From the NCBI RefSeq assembly GCF_002160135.1, contig NZ_NFJZ01000006.1:146286-210285 (forward strand): a DNA stretch of 64,000 nt, in the 5' to 3' direction. Source of the DNA: Lachnoclostridium sp. An196. GTDB taxonomy: Bacteria > Bacillota > Clostridia > Lachnospirales > Lachnospiraceae. Both the position numbers and the translations under genes were made by a program. The notes beneath the pieces are model-generated. The model ran no database searches. It worked only from the letters and a program-made list of their open reading frames with translations, and was not told the DNA's origin. Positions 17,433 through 24,559 of this stretch are shown here, piece by piece. How positions within the stretch are numbered: the stretch's first letter is position 1; each line of letters starts with the position of its first letter.

Positions 17433-19460
17433 TTATATTGCTACATCATATTTCCGGCTGATCTGTTCCGCTTCGGCCGCGATCTTCTGCAGTTCTTCCG
17501 CCGCCTCGTTCCGCCTCCGGATTTCCAGATCCTTTTCGTCCTTTTCCTTGGATATCCCTCCGATCGTCGCGTTGATCAGCGCTTCTTTCTGCTCGACGTC
17601 CGCTTTCAGCGCCGCGGACATATCGCTGCAGACCTTGCCCAGATGCGCGTTTACATTTTTCATGATGCTGTCCACATTTTTCCGCTGGTCTTCTGTGGCC
17701 TTGGCAAATTCTTTCCGGCTGTTTTCCGTCACGGATTTCATAATCTTTGCTTTCTGTTTTTCCGTATTGGAGCTGAGTATGCTGATCAGATCTCCCAGAA
17801 TGATCGCCCCTATGAAAGCAGGGAGGCTGACGGCCACGCCCATGGCAAGCAATGTTCCCGTAACTACTCCGATCCCTGCCTGAATCGCGACGCTCTTCGC
17901 GAGAACGCCCTTTCCATAGGCAACGCTCATGGCCCCTGTGTACCAGTCTCCCGTGAGCACTCCGAAACATACGCCCAGAGCCGCGCTGGACACCGCCCCT
18001 GAGTTTCCTCCCTTCACAGTTCCGTCCGTCAGTATCACATCCACATCGTTCAGCTGTTCCGCGACCGTTACCAGGTCTTTCTGAATCCCCTCCATACACT
18101 GCTGTTCCAGTCTGATCAGATAAGGAGACAGCTCGCGGCTGAGCCAGCGGTTCATCTCTTTTCTCATCCTTCTGGAATATTCTTCCATACATTCCTGCTG
18201 GAGCGCTTTGGCCTTCTTTCTGGCTCCCACCGGGTTCAGTTTTCCAAAGCTTTTTGCCAGCTCCCCATCCGGTTCGTAGTCTTCCAGATCTACCTGGTCA
18301 GCCAGTCCGGAGATGTATTCTTCTACTTTTGACTTCACCTGCGGGTAACACCCGTTCATGGCAAGACGGAACGATTTTTCCGTGGATTCGGCGTTCATCT
18401 TCGCGATCTCCAGCTGCTTTCTGGCGTTCGCGATGCGTCTTTCCAGTTCTCCGGAATCCACTTCAGCGGCTTTATTGCGCGTCCCGGCCTCTTTCTGCAT
18501 TACGGCGGCATAGCCGGCGATGGCGCCTGACATCACGCGGATCTGGTCACGGCCTTTATTTTCCACAAGGTATTTGGTCAGGAATTTTTCCAGCCCGTCG
18601 TAGCCGGACTGTACCAGCAGCTTCTGGTCATGCTGCATCTTCGCCCTCAGGCCGTCCAGAGACGACAGGAAATGTACGGATTCCTCTCCCAGATCGCCGT
18701 GCTTCAAAGCATGCCCGATCAGCACCTTCCTGATCTGTTCCACCTTTGCCGGAGGCTGGCTGCTGATGATATCATAGAAGGAATACCCGAAAATAATATT
18801 CCTGAGCCCCAGTCCGTTGATCTCGTTCAGCTGTTTCATATCCTCTTTCTGGTATGCCTGCTGGGAATTCATCAGATAAATGATCGCGTCCGCCGTCGGC
18901 AGATACCCTCTGGTGATGTAATCGTTGCTGTACGGGTCATTGATACCGGGAGAATCCACCAGTACGACGCCGTCCTTCAGGATCTCCAGCGGCCAGTGGA
19001 TCACCATCTTTTCAAATTTGGAGCGGATCTTGTCGGAATCATCCGCTTTGCAGTTCATGCCCGCTTCGTTGTCGATGGAGGCGTACTTCGCGATCTCCTC
19101 GCTGGACGGATTGACAAGGGTGAAGGGAGTATCCCCTCCTTCCCACTCTCCTTTTTTCGGATACAGCGTCACCTTTTTTTCCGTGCTGTAGTGCATCTCC
19201 CCCAGCACTGCCGTTTCCGGCAGGAAACCGGTGGGCAGCAGTTCCTCTCCGATCAACGCGTTGATCATACTGCTTTTGCCGGAAGAAAAGATCCCCATGA
19301 CCAGCACCACGAACTTCTCTCCGGTCTTTTCCTTCGTCTTGGCCAGATCCTCTTTCCAGACTGTATTTTCCGGCGCGATAACCGCCGCGCACTGCTCCTC
19401 CCTCGAGATCAGCGCCGCCAGTTCTTCCAGGACTTTTTTGTGTTCTTCCATTCTTGCCAT
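17433..19460 (-). CDS. Dynamin-like GTPase with glycine-rich membrane-inserting region
   Basis: A 675-residue dynamin-family protein. G1 is V-M-G-I-F-S-S-G-K-S-S near residues 52-62, the switch is L-P-E-T-A-V-L-G-E, and G3 is V-D-S-P-G-I-N-D. A helical stalk follows, then an extended glycine/alanine-rich hydrophobic region (about 485-575: G-V-C-F-G-V-L-T-G, G-I-G-V-V-T-G-T-L-L-A-M-G-V-A-V, F-I-G-A-I-I-L-G-D-L) and a C-terminal coiled coil. The hydrophobic block could hold two or three membrane hairpins. I choose the ATG at 19460, which follows AGAGAGGA; upstream Met codons overlap the preceding gene. It is the second of three consecutive GTPase genes and probably acts at the inner membrane. 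Confidence 0.88.
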   Translation of the reverse strand: MARMEEHKKVLEELAALISREEQCAAVIAPENTVWKEDLAKTKEKTGEKFVVLVMGIFSSGKSSMINALIGEELLPTGFLPETAVLGEMHYSTEKKVTLYPKKGEWEGGDTPFTLVNPSSEEIAKYASIDNEAGMNCKADDSDKIRSKFEKMVIHWPLEILKDGVVLVDSPGINDPYSNDYITRGYLPTADAIIYLMNSQQAYQKEDMKQLNEINGLGLRNIIFGYSFYDIISSQPPAKVEQIRKVLIGHALKHGDLGEESVHFLSSLDGLRAKMQHDQKLLVQSGYDGLEKFLTKYLVENKGRDQIRVMSGAIAGYAAVMQKEAGTRNKAAEVDSGELERRIANARKQLEIAKMNAESTEKSFRLAMNGCYPQVKSKVEEYISGLADQVDLEDYEPDGELAKSFGKLNPVGARKKAKALQQECMEEYSRRMRKEMNRWLSRELSPYLIRLEQQCMEGIQKDLVTVAEQLNDVDVILTDGTVKGGNSGAVSSAALGVCFGVLTGDWYTGAMSVAYGKGVLAKSVAIQAGIGVVTGTLLAMGVAVSLPAFIGAIILGDLISILSSNTEKQKAKIMKSVTENSRKEFAKATEDQRKNVDSIMKNVNAHLGKVCSDMSAALKADVEQKEALINATIGGISKEKDEKDLEIRRRNEAAEELQKIAAEAEQISRKYDVAI

Positions 19461-19479
19461 AACAGGTTCCTCTCTTCTT

Positions 19480-21036
19480 TCATTCATATTTTGTATCGTC
19501 CAGCAGCTCCCGGCACCGGGCAAGCAGCGAATTCAGTTCCTCTGTCCTGCGCTGCGCCGCGCTTTCGTCCGCCTGAGGCGGCTGCAGCGCTTCTGCCCTT
19601 TTCCGGATCGTGTCTGCCAGTTTTCCATAGTAATCTCTCACGGAAGCGGACAGGGCGTCTCCCAGATTTCTCAGATTCATCCGGCTGTATTCCCGGATCT
19701 GCTGTTCCCAGAGTTTTTCCGACTTTTCTTTTTTGTCTTTCAGATACGCCGAGCCTCCGATCCCCGCCGCCGCTACGGTCCCGGCCACTCCCAGCGTCGT
19801 GGGGATCGGCAGCAGCAGGAACAGTCCCGCCGCGATCCCTGTTCCAAGCAGGATCCGGGAATCCCCGGAGTACTTCGCTTTTTCGATCTGGAGTCTGTAC
19901 CCCGGTTTTGTCACACTGGTCATCAGCACAAAATCCGCGTCCGTCAGGTCGAATCCGGTGGTCAGGCCCAGATTGACCGCGCGTTTCATCATATCTCTGC
20001 AGTCCTCCCGCATCCTGGTTTCGATCTGCTCTTTCTGGCTCTCCGCCAGAGACTGTATCTTTTCCTCCATCAGCCTCGGAATCTGCTTTCTGATCCAGTC
20101 CTCGTCAAACTGCGCTTCTCTCGCTGATGCATACAGTTCTTCGCTGACAGCGGCCTGCGCCCTTTCCGTATTTTCTCTCACCTTTGTCAGGAGTTCGTCG
20201 CACCGTTCCAGCATCTGCGCCCGCAGCCTTCTCCATAAAGCCTGCTGTTCCTGTGTTTCCAGAGTCTTTCGGGCATGTTCTTCCATGTCCTGTCTGCTTT
20301 TCACGGCCGCGCCGCGGATCTGTTCCCGGATGGCCGCTTCCAGTTCCCCGGCCGCCTCTCTCCGGACGGCCTCCATATGTTCCCTGCGCAGCAGCTCCCG
20401 CTCCTTCCAGGACGGAAGGGCGCGGCGGAAAGTTTTTGCCGCCTGATCCCATCGGACGTCTTTCAGCACCAGCGGGGCAGGCACGCCCAGCCCGGCACAT
20501 ATTTTCTCCGCGTAGTCCTCTACCTGGTCCGACGAATCCTCGTCCAGCAGATCCATCTTGTTCAAAACCACCTGTACCTTCAAAAAAGACAGGGCGCGCA
20601 CCGCTTCCATATCTGCCGCTGTAAAAGGAGCCACAGCGGAAATCACATAAAACACCACGTCCGCCAGGTCCAGTATGCGCTTCGGCTTTCCGTCTTCTTC
20701 CAGAATGTCGTCCAGCTTCATCTCATACAGCACCGCGTCTTCATTGTTCCACTCCCGGTTCGCGACTGTCCGGTTCTCAAAACCGTTTTCCTCCTCTGCT
20801 TTTTCAAAGACGACTCTCAGCGGCTTTTCCTTTTCGCTGAGAAGCCCCGGCTCCCGAAGCACCGTTCCCGTGATGCCGTTCAGGACCGTCGTTTTCCCGC
20901 AGTTCATGCCTCCGGTCACAAACACTCCCGTCTTTGTCCGCTCATTAATCTGCCGTATCCTTTCCGAAGCAGTCCCGGTCAGGTCTTTCCGGCCCGCCTT
21001 GTCGGCAATCGCCTGCAGTTCTTCAAAATTGACCAT
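19480..21036 (-). CDS. Dynamin/GTPase-like protein with C-terminal TM hairpin
   Basis: A 518-residue GTPase. G1 is F-V-T-G-G-M-N-C-G-K-T-T near residues 39-50 and G4 is V-L-N-K-M-D-L-L near 157-164; the G3 D-x-x-G is not in canonical form (D-L-A-D-V-V-F-Y region). After a long coiled-coil stalk there is one hydrophobic hairpin around residues 400-430 (L-L-G-T-G-I-A-A-G-L-F-L-L-L-P-I-P) followed by another helical segment. It is shorter than the two other operon GTPases and resembles them in plan rather than in sequence. It follows the LytTR gene by 21 bases and precedes the next GTPase by 19. Confidence 0.82.
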   Translation of the reverse strand: MVNFEELQAIADKAGRKDLTGTASERIRQINERTKTGVFVTGGMNCGKTTVLNGITGTVLREPGLLSEKEKPLRVVFEKAEEENGFENRTVANREWNNEDAVLYEMKLDDILEEDGKPKRILDLADVVFYVISAVAPFTAADMEAVRALSFLKVQVVLNKMDLLDEDSSDQVEDYAEKICAGLGVPAPLVLKDVRWDQAAKTFRRALPSWKERELLRREHMEAVRREAAGELEAAIREQIRGAAVKSRQDMEEHARKTLETQEQQALWRRLRAQMLERCDELLTKVRENTERAQAAVSEELYASAREAQFDEDWIRKQIPRLMEEKIQSLAESQKEQIETRMREDCRDMMKRAVNLGLTTGFDLTDADFVLMTSVTKPGYRLQIEKAKYSGDSRILLGTGIAAGLFLLLPIPTTLGVAGTVAAAGIGGSAYLKDKKEKSEKLWEQQIREYSRMNLRNLGDALSASVRDYYGKLADTIRKRAEALQPPQADESAAQRRTEELNSLLARCRELLDDTKYE

Positions 21037-21057
21037 TTTATTACCTCCCTGAATTAT

Positions 21058-21777
21058 TTATTGGAGTCCGGACAGTCTTTTTGCCACATGTGCGTACCAG
21101 GCGTCAGAGACAGGAAGCTGCTCTCCACCGGAAAGTTTTACCATGCGGCCCGCCTTGTCCAGCGCTTCAATATATATGATATTTACGATATAGCTTTTAT
21201 GGATGCGGAGAAAACATTCCTCAAGCCCGCTGTCTTTAAGTCTTCTTTCTATCTCGGAAAGCTTCGCGAAAACACTGCATTCTTCCCGGCTCCTGGTGTG
21301 GATCTCCACGTATTTCAGACTGCTCTGAAAATACAGAATATCCCGCACGCCGAACACATAGCTGGTCTTCCTGGTCTCATAGAAGAATACTTTTCCGGAT
21401 CCCGTAATCTCTCTCAGCAGTCCTTCCAGTTTCCGCCCGAAGACGTCCGGTTCCTGTTCCCACAGATAAAAAGAGATAGGCCTGGACGGAAGCAAAGGCT
21501 CCAGATCGCATTTTTTTGACTTATAGTAGCAGATCCTGCAGTCCGGATTAAAAGAATAGATCTGTTCGCCCATATGCCGGCTTTCCGGACTGTCCAGAGA
21601 TATCAGCGCCAGCTGCATCTTCAGGGCATAAGTCTCCATCTTTTCCGCTGCCGACGCGTCTGTCATCCAGAGGATCTCGAAGTCACGGTCCGTCCGCACG
21701 GAACAGCTCACCAGCCTTTCCCTCATCTCCCTGATTATCTCTTTTCTGGTGTCATACACGCCTATGCAAAACAACAT
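21058..21777 (-). CDS. LytTR-type DNA-binding regulator with degenerate receiver
   Basis: A 239-residue protein. Residues about 130-239 are a LytTR DNA-binding domain (F-G-V-R-D-I-L-Y-F-Q-S-S-L-K-Y-V-E-I-H-T, then F-L-R-I-H-K-S-Y-I-V-N, and L-P-V-S-D-A-W-Y). The N-terminal 120 residues look like a response-regulator receiver, but the acidic pair near the N-terminus is reduced to a single Asp and the phospho-acceptor context (A-L-I-S-L-D-S) is unusual. No histidine kinase lies next to it. It probably controls the operon it is in, answering an unknown signal. It abuts the 152-aa gene (stop immediately followed by this ATG). Confidence 0.85.
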   Translation of the reverse strand: MLFCIGVYDTRKEIIREMRERLVSCSVRTDRDFEILWMTDASAAEKMETYALKMQLALISLDSPESRHMGEQIYSFNPDCRICYYKSKKCDLEPLLPSRPISFYLWEQEPDVFGRKLEGLLREITGSGKVFFYETRKTSYVFGVRDILYFQSSLKYVEIHTRSREECSVFAKLSEIERRLKDSGLEECFLRIHKSYIVNIIYIEALDKAGRMVKLSGGEQLPVSDAWYAHVAKRLSGLQ

Positions 21778-22236
21778 TTAACCTCCATACAGAATATCCG
21801 GTCTCAGTATCTTTTCTGTCTCTCTGCATTGATCCTGGTATTGACCCACCAGTATTTCCAGTTCTTTTTCCGGTCCTGTAAATCCCAGTATCCGGTCCGC
21901 GCGGGCATACAGGTTTACAAGAGCCGTCTTCCCCGCTTCCAGCACATAATCCGGATCCATGACGCACACAGGCCGGTCCGGCTCCTCTGCCGGCCCTTTA
22001 CGCAGATCACGGAAACAGACAATCTTCCTGTCCGGAAGCAGCAGTTCCAGTTCATACCGGTCCGGGAATATCAGGACCCGGCCCGGGCGGAAAATCCGGC
22101 GGTGCAGCAGATACCTCAGATACAGCGCGCCGTTTTCCAAATAAAGATAAGGTATCCCCGTCTGCATCTGTATGGGGATTTCTCTCTCCCAGAGAGGATG
22201 CCTGCGCAGTTCTTTTTCAATCATTTCCAGAGTCAT
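21778..22236 (-). CDS. Hypothetical protein (152 aa)
   Basis: Not recognised. It is a soluble, Leu/Arg/Glu-rich protein beginning M-T-L-E-M-I-E-K-E-L-R-R-H-P-L-W-E, with a beta-rich middle (R-V-L-I-F-P-D-R-Y-E-L-E-L-L-L-P-D-R) and a helical C-terminus. Its start overlaps the stop of the 195-aa gene by 4 bases and its stop directly abuts the LytTR start, so it is translationally coupled on both sides. A sensory or partner role for the LytTR protein is possible from position only. Confidence 0.75.
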   Translation of the reverse strand: MTLEMIEKELRRHPLWEREIPIQMQTGIPYLYLENGALYLRYLLHRRIFRPGRVLIFPDRYELELLLPDRKIVCFRDLRKGPAEEPDRPVCVMDPDYVLEAGKTALVNLYARADRILGFTGPEKELEILVGQYQDQCRETEKILRPDILYGG

Positions 22237-22820
22237 GGATCATCTCCCTTTTGAAGAATCAGTACGCGTCTTTCGCCCGAGTCCCACGCTCGCAGGAAAC
22301 GTGTCAGAGGATATGTCTCAAGATCCGTGCCCTCCCGGCTCTCCCGCATCCGGGCGACCGTCACTGTTTCTCTGCCCGGCTCGGACAGATCTATCTTTTC
22401 CACGCTGGCTATCATATTTGCCGATATCCCGGGCAGCCGGTCCGCGTCCGGACGCTGCAGCACACAGTCGCTCAGCGTACACAGGACCTTCTCATCCGCG
22501 TCCAAAGCCTCTGTCAGATCCTCCAGAGACGCCTCTGTCCCCTCTTCCATAACGAGCTCCCTGTCACGAAAAAACATTCTCAGTCTGTGCCAGGAAATAT
22601 TTCCTTCCGGATCCATGGCTCCGCTTTCCCGGATTTCCCGCATGCTCCCGGCCAGCCACGCTCCGTCCGAATCCTCGTCTCCGCAGATCATCCGGTCTTC
22701 CTCGCCGTATTCTTCCGAAGTCTCCGCCGCTCCGACGCGTTCCAGATAGATCCCTTCTTCCAGACGCTCTACACCTTCCAGGCCATCGAACAGGTCCTGT
22801 ATGTCAAACCTCTCTATCAT
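22233..22820 (-). CDS. Hypothetical acidic protein (195 aa)
   Basis: Not recognised. It is strongly acidic and soluble, with no transmembrane segment and no signal peptide (starts M-I-E-R-F-D-I-Q-D-L-F-D-G-L-E-G). The middle part around residues 75-100 (I-S-W-H-R-L-R-M-F-F-R-D-R-E-L-V) is the most hydrophobic stretch. It overlaps the 152-aa gene by 4 bases and lies 18 bases after the 94-aa gene. Reading frame and spacing support a real gene; the function is unknown. Confidence 0.72.
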   Translation of the reverse strand: MIERFDIQDLFDGLEGVERLEEGIYLERVGAAETSEEYGEEDRMICGDEDSDGAWLAGSMREIRESGAMDPEGNISWHRLRMFFRDRELVMEEGTEASLEDLTEALDADEKVLCTLSDCVLQRPDADRLPGISANMIASVEKIDLSEPGRETVTVARMRESREGTDLETYPLTRFLRAWDSGERRVLILQKGDDP

Positions 22821-22838
22821 CCCGACTGTCCTTTTCCG

Positions 22839-23123
22839 TCACCGGATGCCTTCCTTCAGCGCCTTTTTCGCAGCTTCCGGTTCACGGATCAGCCAGTCCA
22901 GGGTTAAGACCGCGCCGGTGAACATCATGTCATAGTCTCTCATAAGACTGTTCAGCGAATAACCGCTGTATTCCGTATCGTCTGATTCTTTCCCCGTATC
23001 CAGCCATTCCTGAAGCAGCGGCTTTAATTCCTCGCTGATCCCCTGCAGCTGTTTTTCTATCACCTCCGCCCGCTTTTCCGGGCTTCCCTGGCGTTCCATG
23101 ACAATATCTTTGATTCTTCCCAT
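22839..23123 (-). CDS. Small hypothetical protein (94 aa)
   Basis: Not recognised. It is helical and charged (M-G-R-I-K-D-I-V-M-E-R-Q-G at the start, L-K-P-L-L-Q-E-W-L-D-T-G in the middle, Y-D-M-M-F-T-G-A-V-L-T-L-D-W-L near the end). The ribosome site AGGAGGTAAAACG lies just ahead of the ATG. It lies directly after the zincin-like gene (11 bases), the position where an immunity or chaperone partner is often found, but nothing in the sequence proves that. Confidence 0.7.
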   Translation of the reverse strand: MGRIKDIVMERQGSPEKRAEVIEKQLQGISEELKPLLQEWLDTGKESDDTEYSGYSLNSLMRDYDMMFTGAVLTLDWLIREPEAAKKALKEGIR

Positions 23124-23134
23124 CGTTTTACCTC

Positions 23135-23764
23135 CTACAGGCCAAGTTCATTGATCACAGTCTCAGCAAATACCCTTGCGTCCACTTCCACCGGCTGCGT
23201 ATAATATTCCAGATACCCTCTGTCCTTAAATATCAGACGGTCCCCGTTGTCATAGCCGAGATCTACATTATTTACTTTCCAGGAATCTACCAGTTCCTGG
23301 CTCTGCTCTACCCTCTCCACATACAGATTATAGTCCTGATATGCATGTCTGCCTTCATGAAGCAACGTATTCAGAGTCTCTGTATATCCGTCATAAGAAT
23401 TATCCATCAATGAATGGTCCGCAATGCGCAGTGTTGTTCCGTCAAAGGTTCCCATCAGAGTATCTTTCTCAAATGCAGCCATCTGCACATCCATAGGATC
23501 CCTCATGGCGATCTCGGCCACCTGCTGTTCCAGTTCATTCAGCGCCGCCACACGCTGTTCCCCGTTCAGTTCTACCCAATTTTCATACCGCAGTTCCGGA
23601 ATGTCCAGAAACGCTTCCCGTATCTCCGCCGCCTGTACTTCAGAAGATGGGGCGAATTCCTGCGTCTCATCCGTCCGCATAAACATGGGCCATTCTGCAT
23701 CATTGACCTCGGCAGCCGCTTCGTCAATCTCCATACCCTCCAGATTGTTTAAAATTTCCTGCAT
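23135..23764 (-). CDS. Zincin-like metallopeptidase-fold protein (HEGRH)
   Basis: A 209-residue protein, first of the long operon. Residues about 136-145 read T-L-L-H-E-G-R-H-A-Y-Q, a zinc-binding HExxH-type motif, and downstream Q-P-V-E-V-D-A-R-V-F-A-E supplies a Glu that could be the third ligand, as in gluzincins. The region before it (W-V-E-L-N-G-E-Q-R-V-A-A-L-N-E-L-E) matches the helical lead-in seen in HEGRHAYQ domains of polymorphic toxins and related bacterial proteins. There is no signal peptide. The ribosome site GGAGAGGAG precedes the ATG. Proteolysis is likely from the motif; the target is unknown. Confidence 0.75.
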   Translation of the reverse strand: MQEILNNLEGMEIDEAAAEVNDAEWPMFMRTDETQEFAPSSEVQAAEIREAFLDIPELRYENWVELNGEQRVAALNELEQQVAEIAMRDPMDVQMAAFEKDTLMGTFDGTTLRIADHSLMDNSYDGYTETLNTLLHEGRHAYQDYNLYVERVEQSQELVDSWKVNNVDLGYDNGDRLIFKDRGYLEYYTQPVEVDARVFAETVINELGL

Positions 23765-23880
23765 AGCCGTGCTCCTCTCCCGTTTATTTGCCTTTATCTT
23801 ATCTATTTCTCTTCGTATTTTATCAATTGTTCTTTTTCAGCCATCAAAACTGCATAATTATTTTATTACAGCATAGATTA

Positions 23881-23889
23881 ATTATATCA
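23881..23889 (-). promoter_or_regulatory. Extended -10 promoter for the 20-gene operon
   Basis: On the minus strand the sequence TGATATAAT is a perfect extended -10 (TGnTATAAT). No good -35 is seen. Transcription would start near 23874, giving a leader of about 110 bases before the zincin-like gene. It is the only promoter-like site I found ahead of the run. Confidence 0.5.
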
Positions 23890-23911
23890 ATTTCCACAAA
23901 ACCCTCCCACT

Positions 23912-23957
23912 AAAAAACTCCCATAAATTATGGGAATTCCATAACTTATGGGAGTTT
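23912..23957 (-). terminator. Rho-independent terminator of the NarL-type regulator gene
   Basis: The inverted repeat has 18-base arms (AAACTCCCATAAGTTATG with one wobble against its partner) around a 7-base loop. On the minus strand it is followed by six T residues. It lies just after the regulator stop at 23963 and separates the pair from the long operon. Confidence 0.9.
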
Positions 23958-23962
23958 ATTTC

Positions 23963-24559
23963 TCACTTATTTTCCTTCAGCGCGCGAAACACATGCTGCA
24001 GCTCTTTTTTGTTGTCCAGCTTCAGCTTTTTCAGCACCTGGGTTTTTTGATTGGCAATCGTCTTGGAGGAGGAATGGGAGCGGTCTTCTTCTCCCATCAG
24101 GATGTCAAACACGGCGCGTTCCGCCGGCGTCAGGCAGGACAGCGCCGACTGCAGCAGGATCCTTTCCTGCCCTGTCGTCCCTTCTGCCAGCGCGTAGATA
24201 TTCTCCACCAGCAGGGAGATCTGTTCTTTCATGATGTATCCGGAAGCGAACGACTGCGCCACCACATTTTCGATAATCTCCTGGGAATACAGCGCCGTAA
24301 GGATCAGTACTTTCGCGTCCGTCTTAATCCGGATCTGCTTGGATGCCTGGATGCCTTCTTCATAGGTATTCCCCAGATGAAGGTCCATCAGCACAATGTC
24401 CGGCTGCAGACGGCACGCCGTTTTCACCGCTTCTTCCCTGCCGCCGCAGACGCCGACGACCTTCAGCCGTTCATGCAGTTCCAGCTCATTTTGAAGCAGC
24501 CAGGCAAAATCTTTATCGTTTTCCACAATCAGTATTTTAATGATCTGTTCCATTTTCAT
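23963..24559 (-). CDS. Response regulator with C-terminal HTH
   Basis: A 198-residue two-component regulator. The receiver (residues 7-125) has I-L-I-V-E-N-D, the phospho-acceptor in D-I-V-L-M-D-L-H-L-G near 57, T near 87 (I-L-T-A-L) and K near 110 (I-M-K-E). The C-terminal part (about 142-198, C-L-T-P-A-E-R-A-V-F-D-I-L and S-S-S-K-T-I-A-N-Q-K-T-Q-V-L-K-K-L-K) is a LuxR/NarL-like helix-turn-helix, somewhat atypical. The ATG at 24559 has GGAG just upstream and lies inside the last codons of the kinase gene, so the two are coupled. Targets are unknown. Confidence 0.85.
   Translation of the reverse strand: MKMEQIIKILIVENDKDFAWLLQNELELHERLKVVGVCGGREEAVKTACRLQPDIVLMDLHLGNTYEEGIQASKQIRIKTDAKVLILTALYSQEIIENVVAQSFASGYIMKEQISLLVENIYALAEGTTGQERILLQSALSCLTPAERAVFDILMGEEDRSHSSSKTIANQKTQVLKKLKLDNKKELQHVFRALKENK

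Noticed and set aside
20275..21519. Plus-strand ORF of 414 aa opposite the GTPase and LytTR genes
   Set aside because: Antisense shadow spanning a gene boundary; composition is not protein-like.
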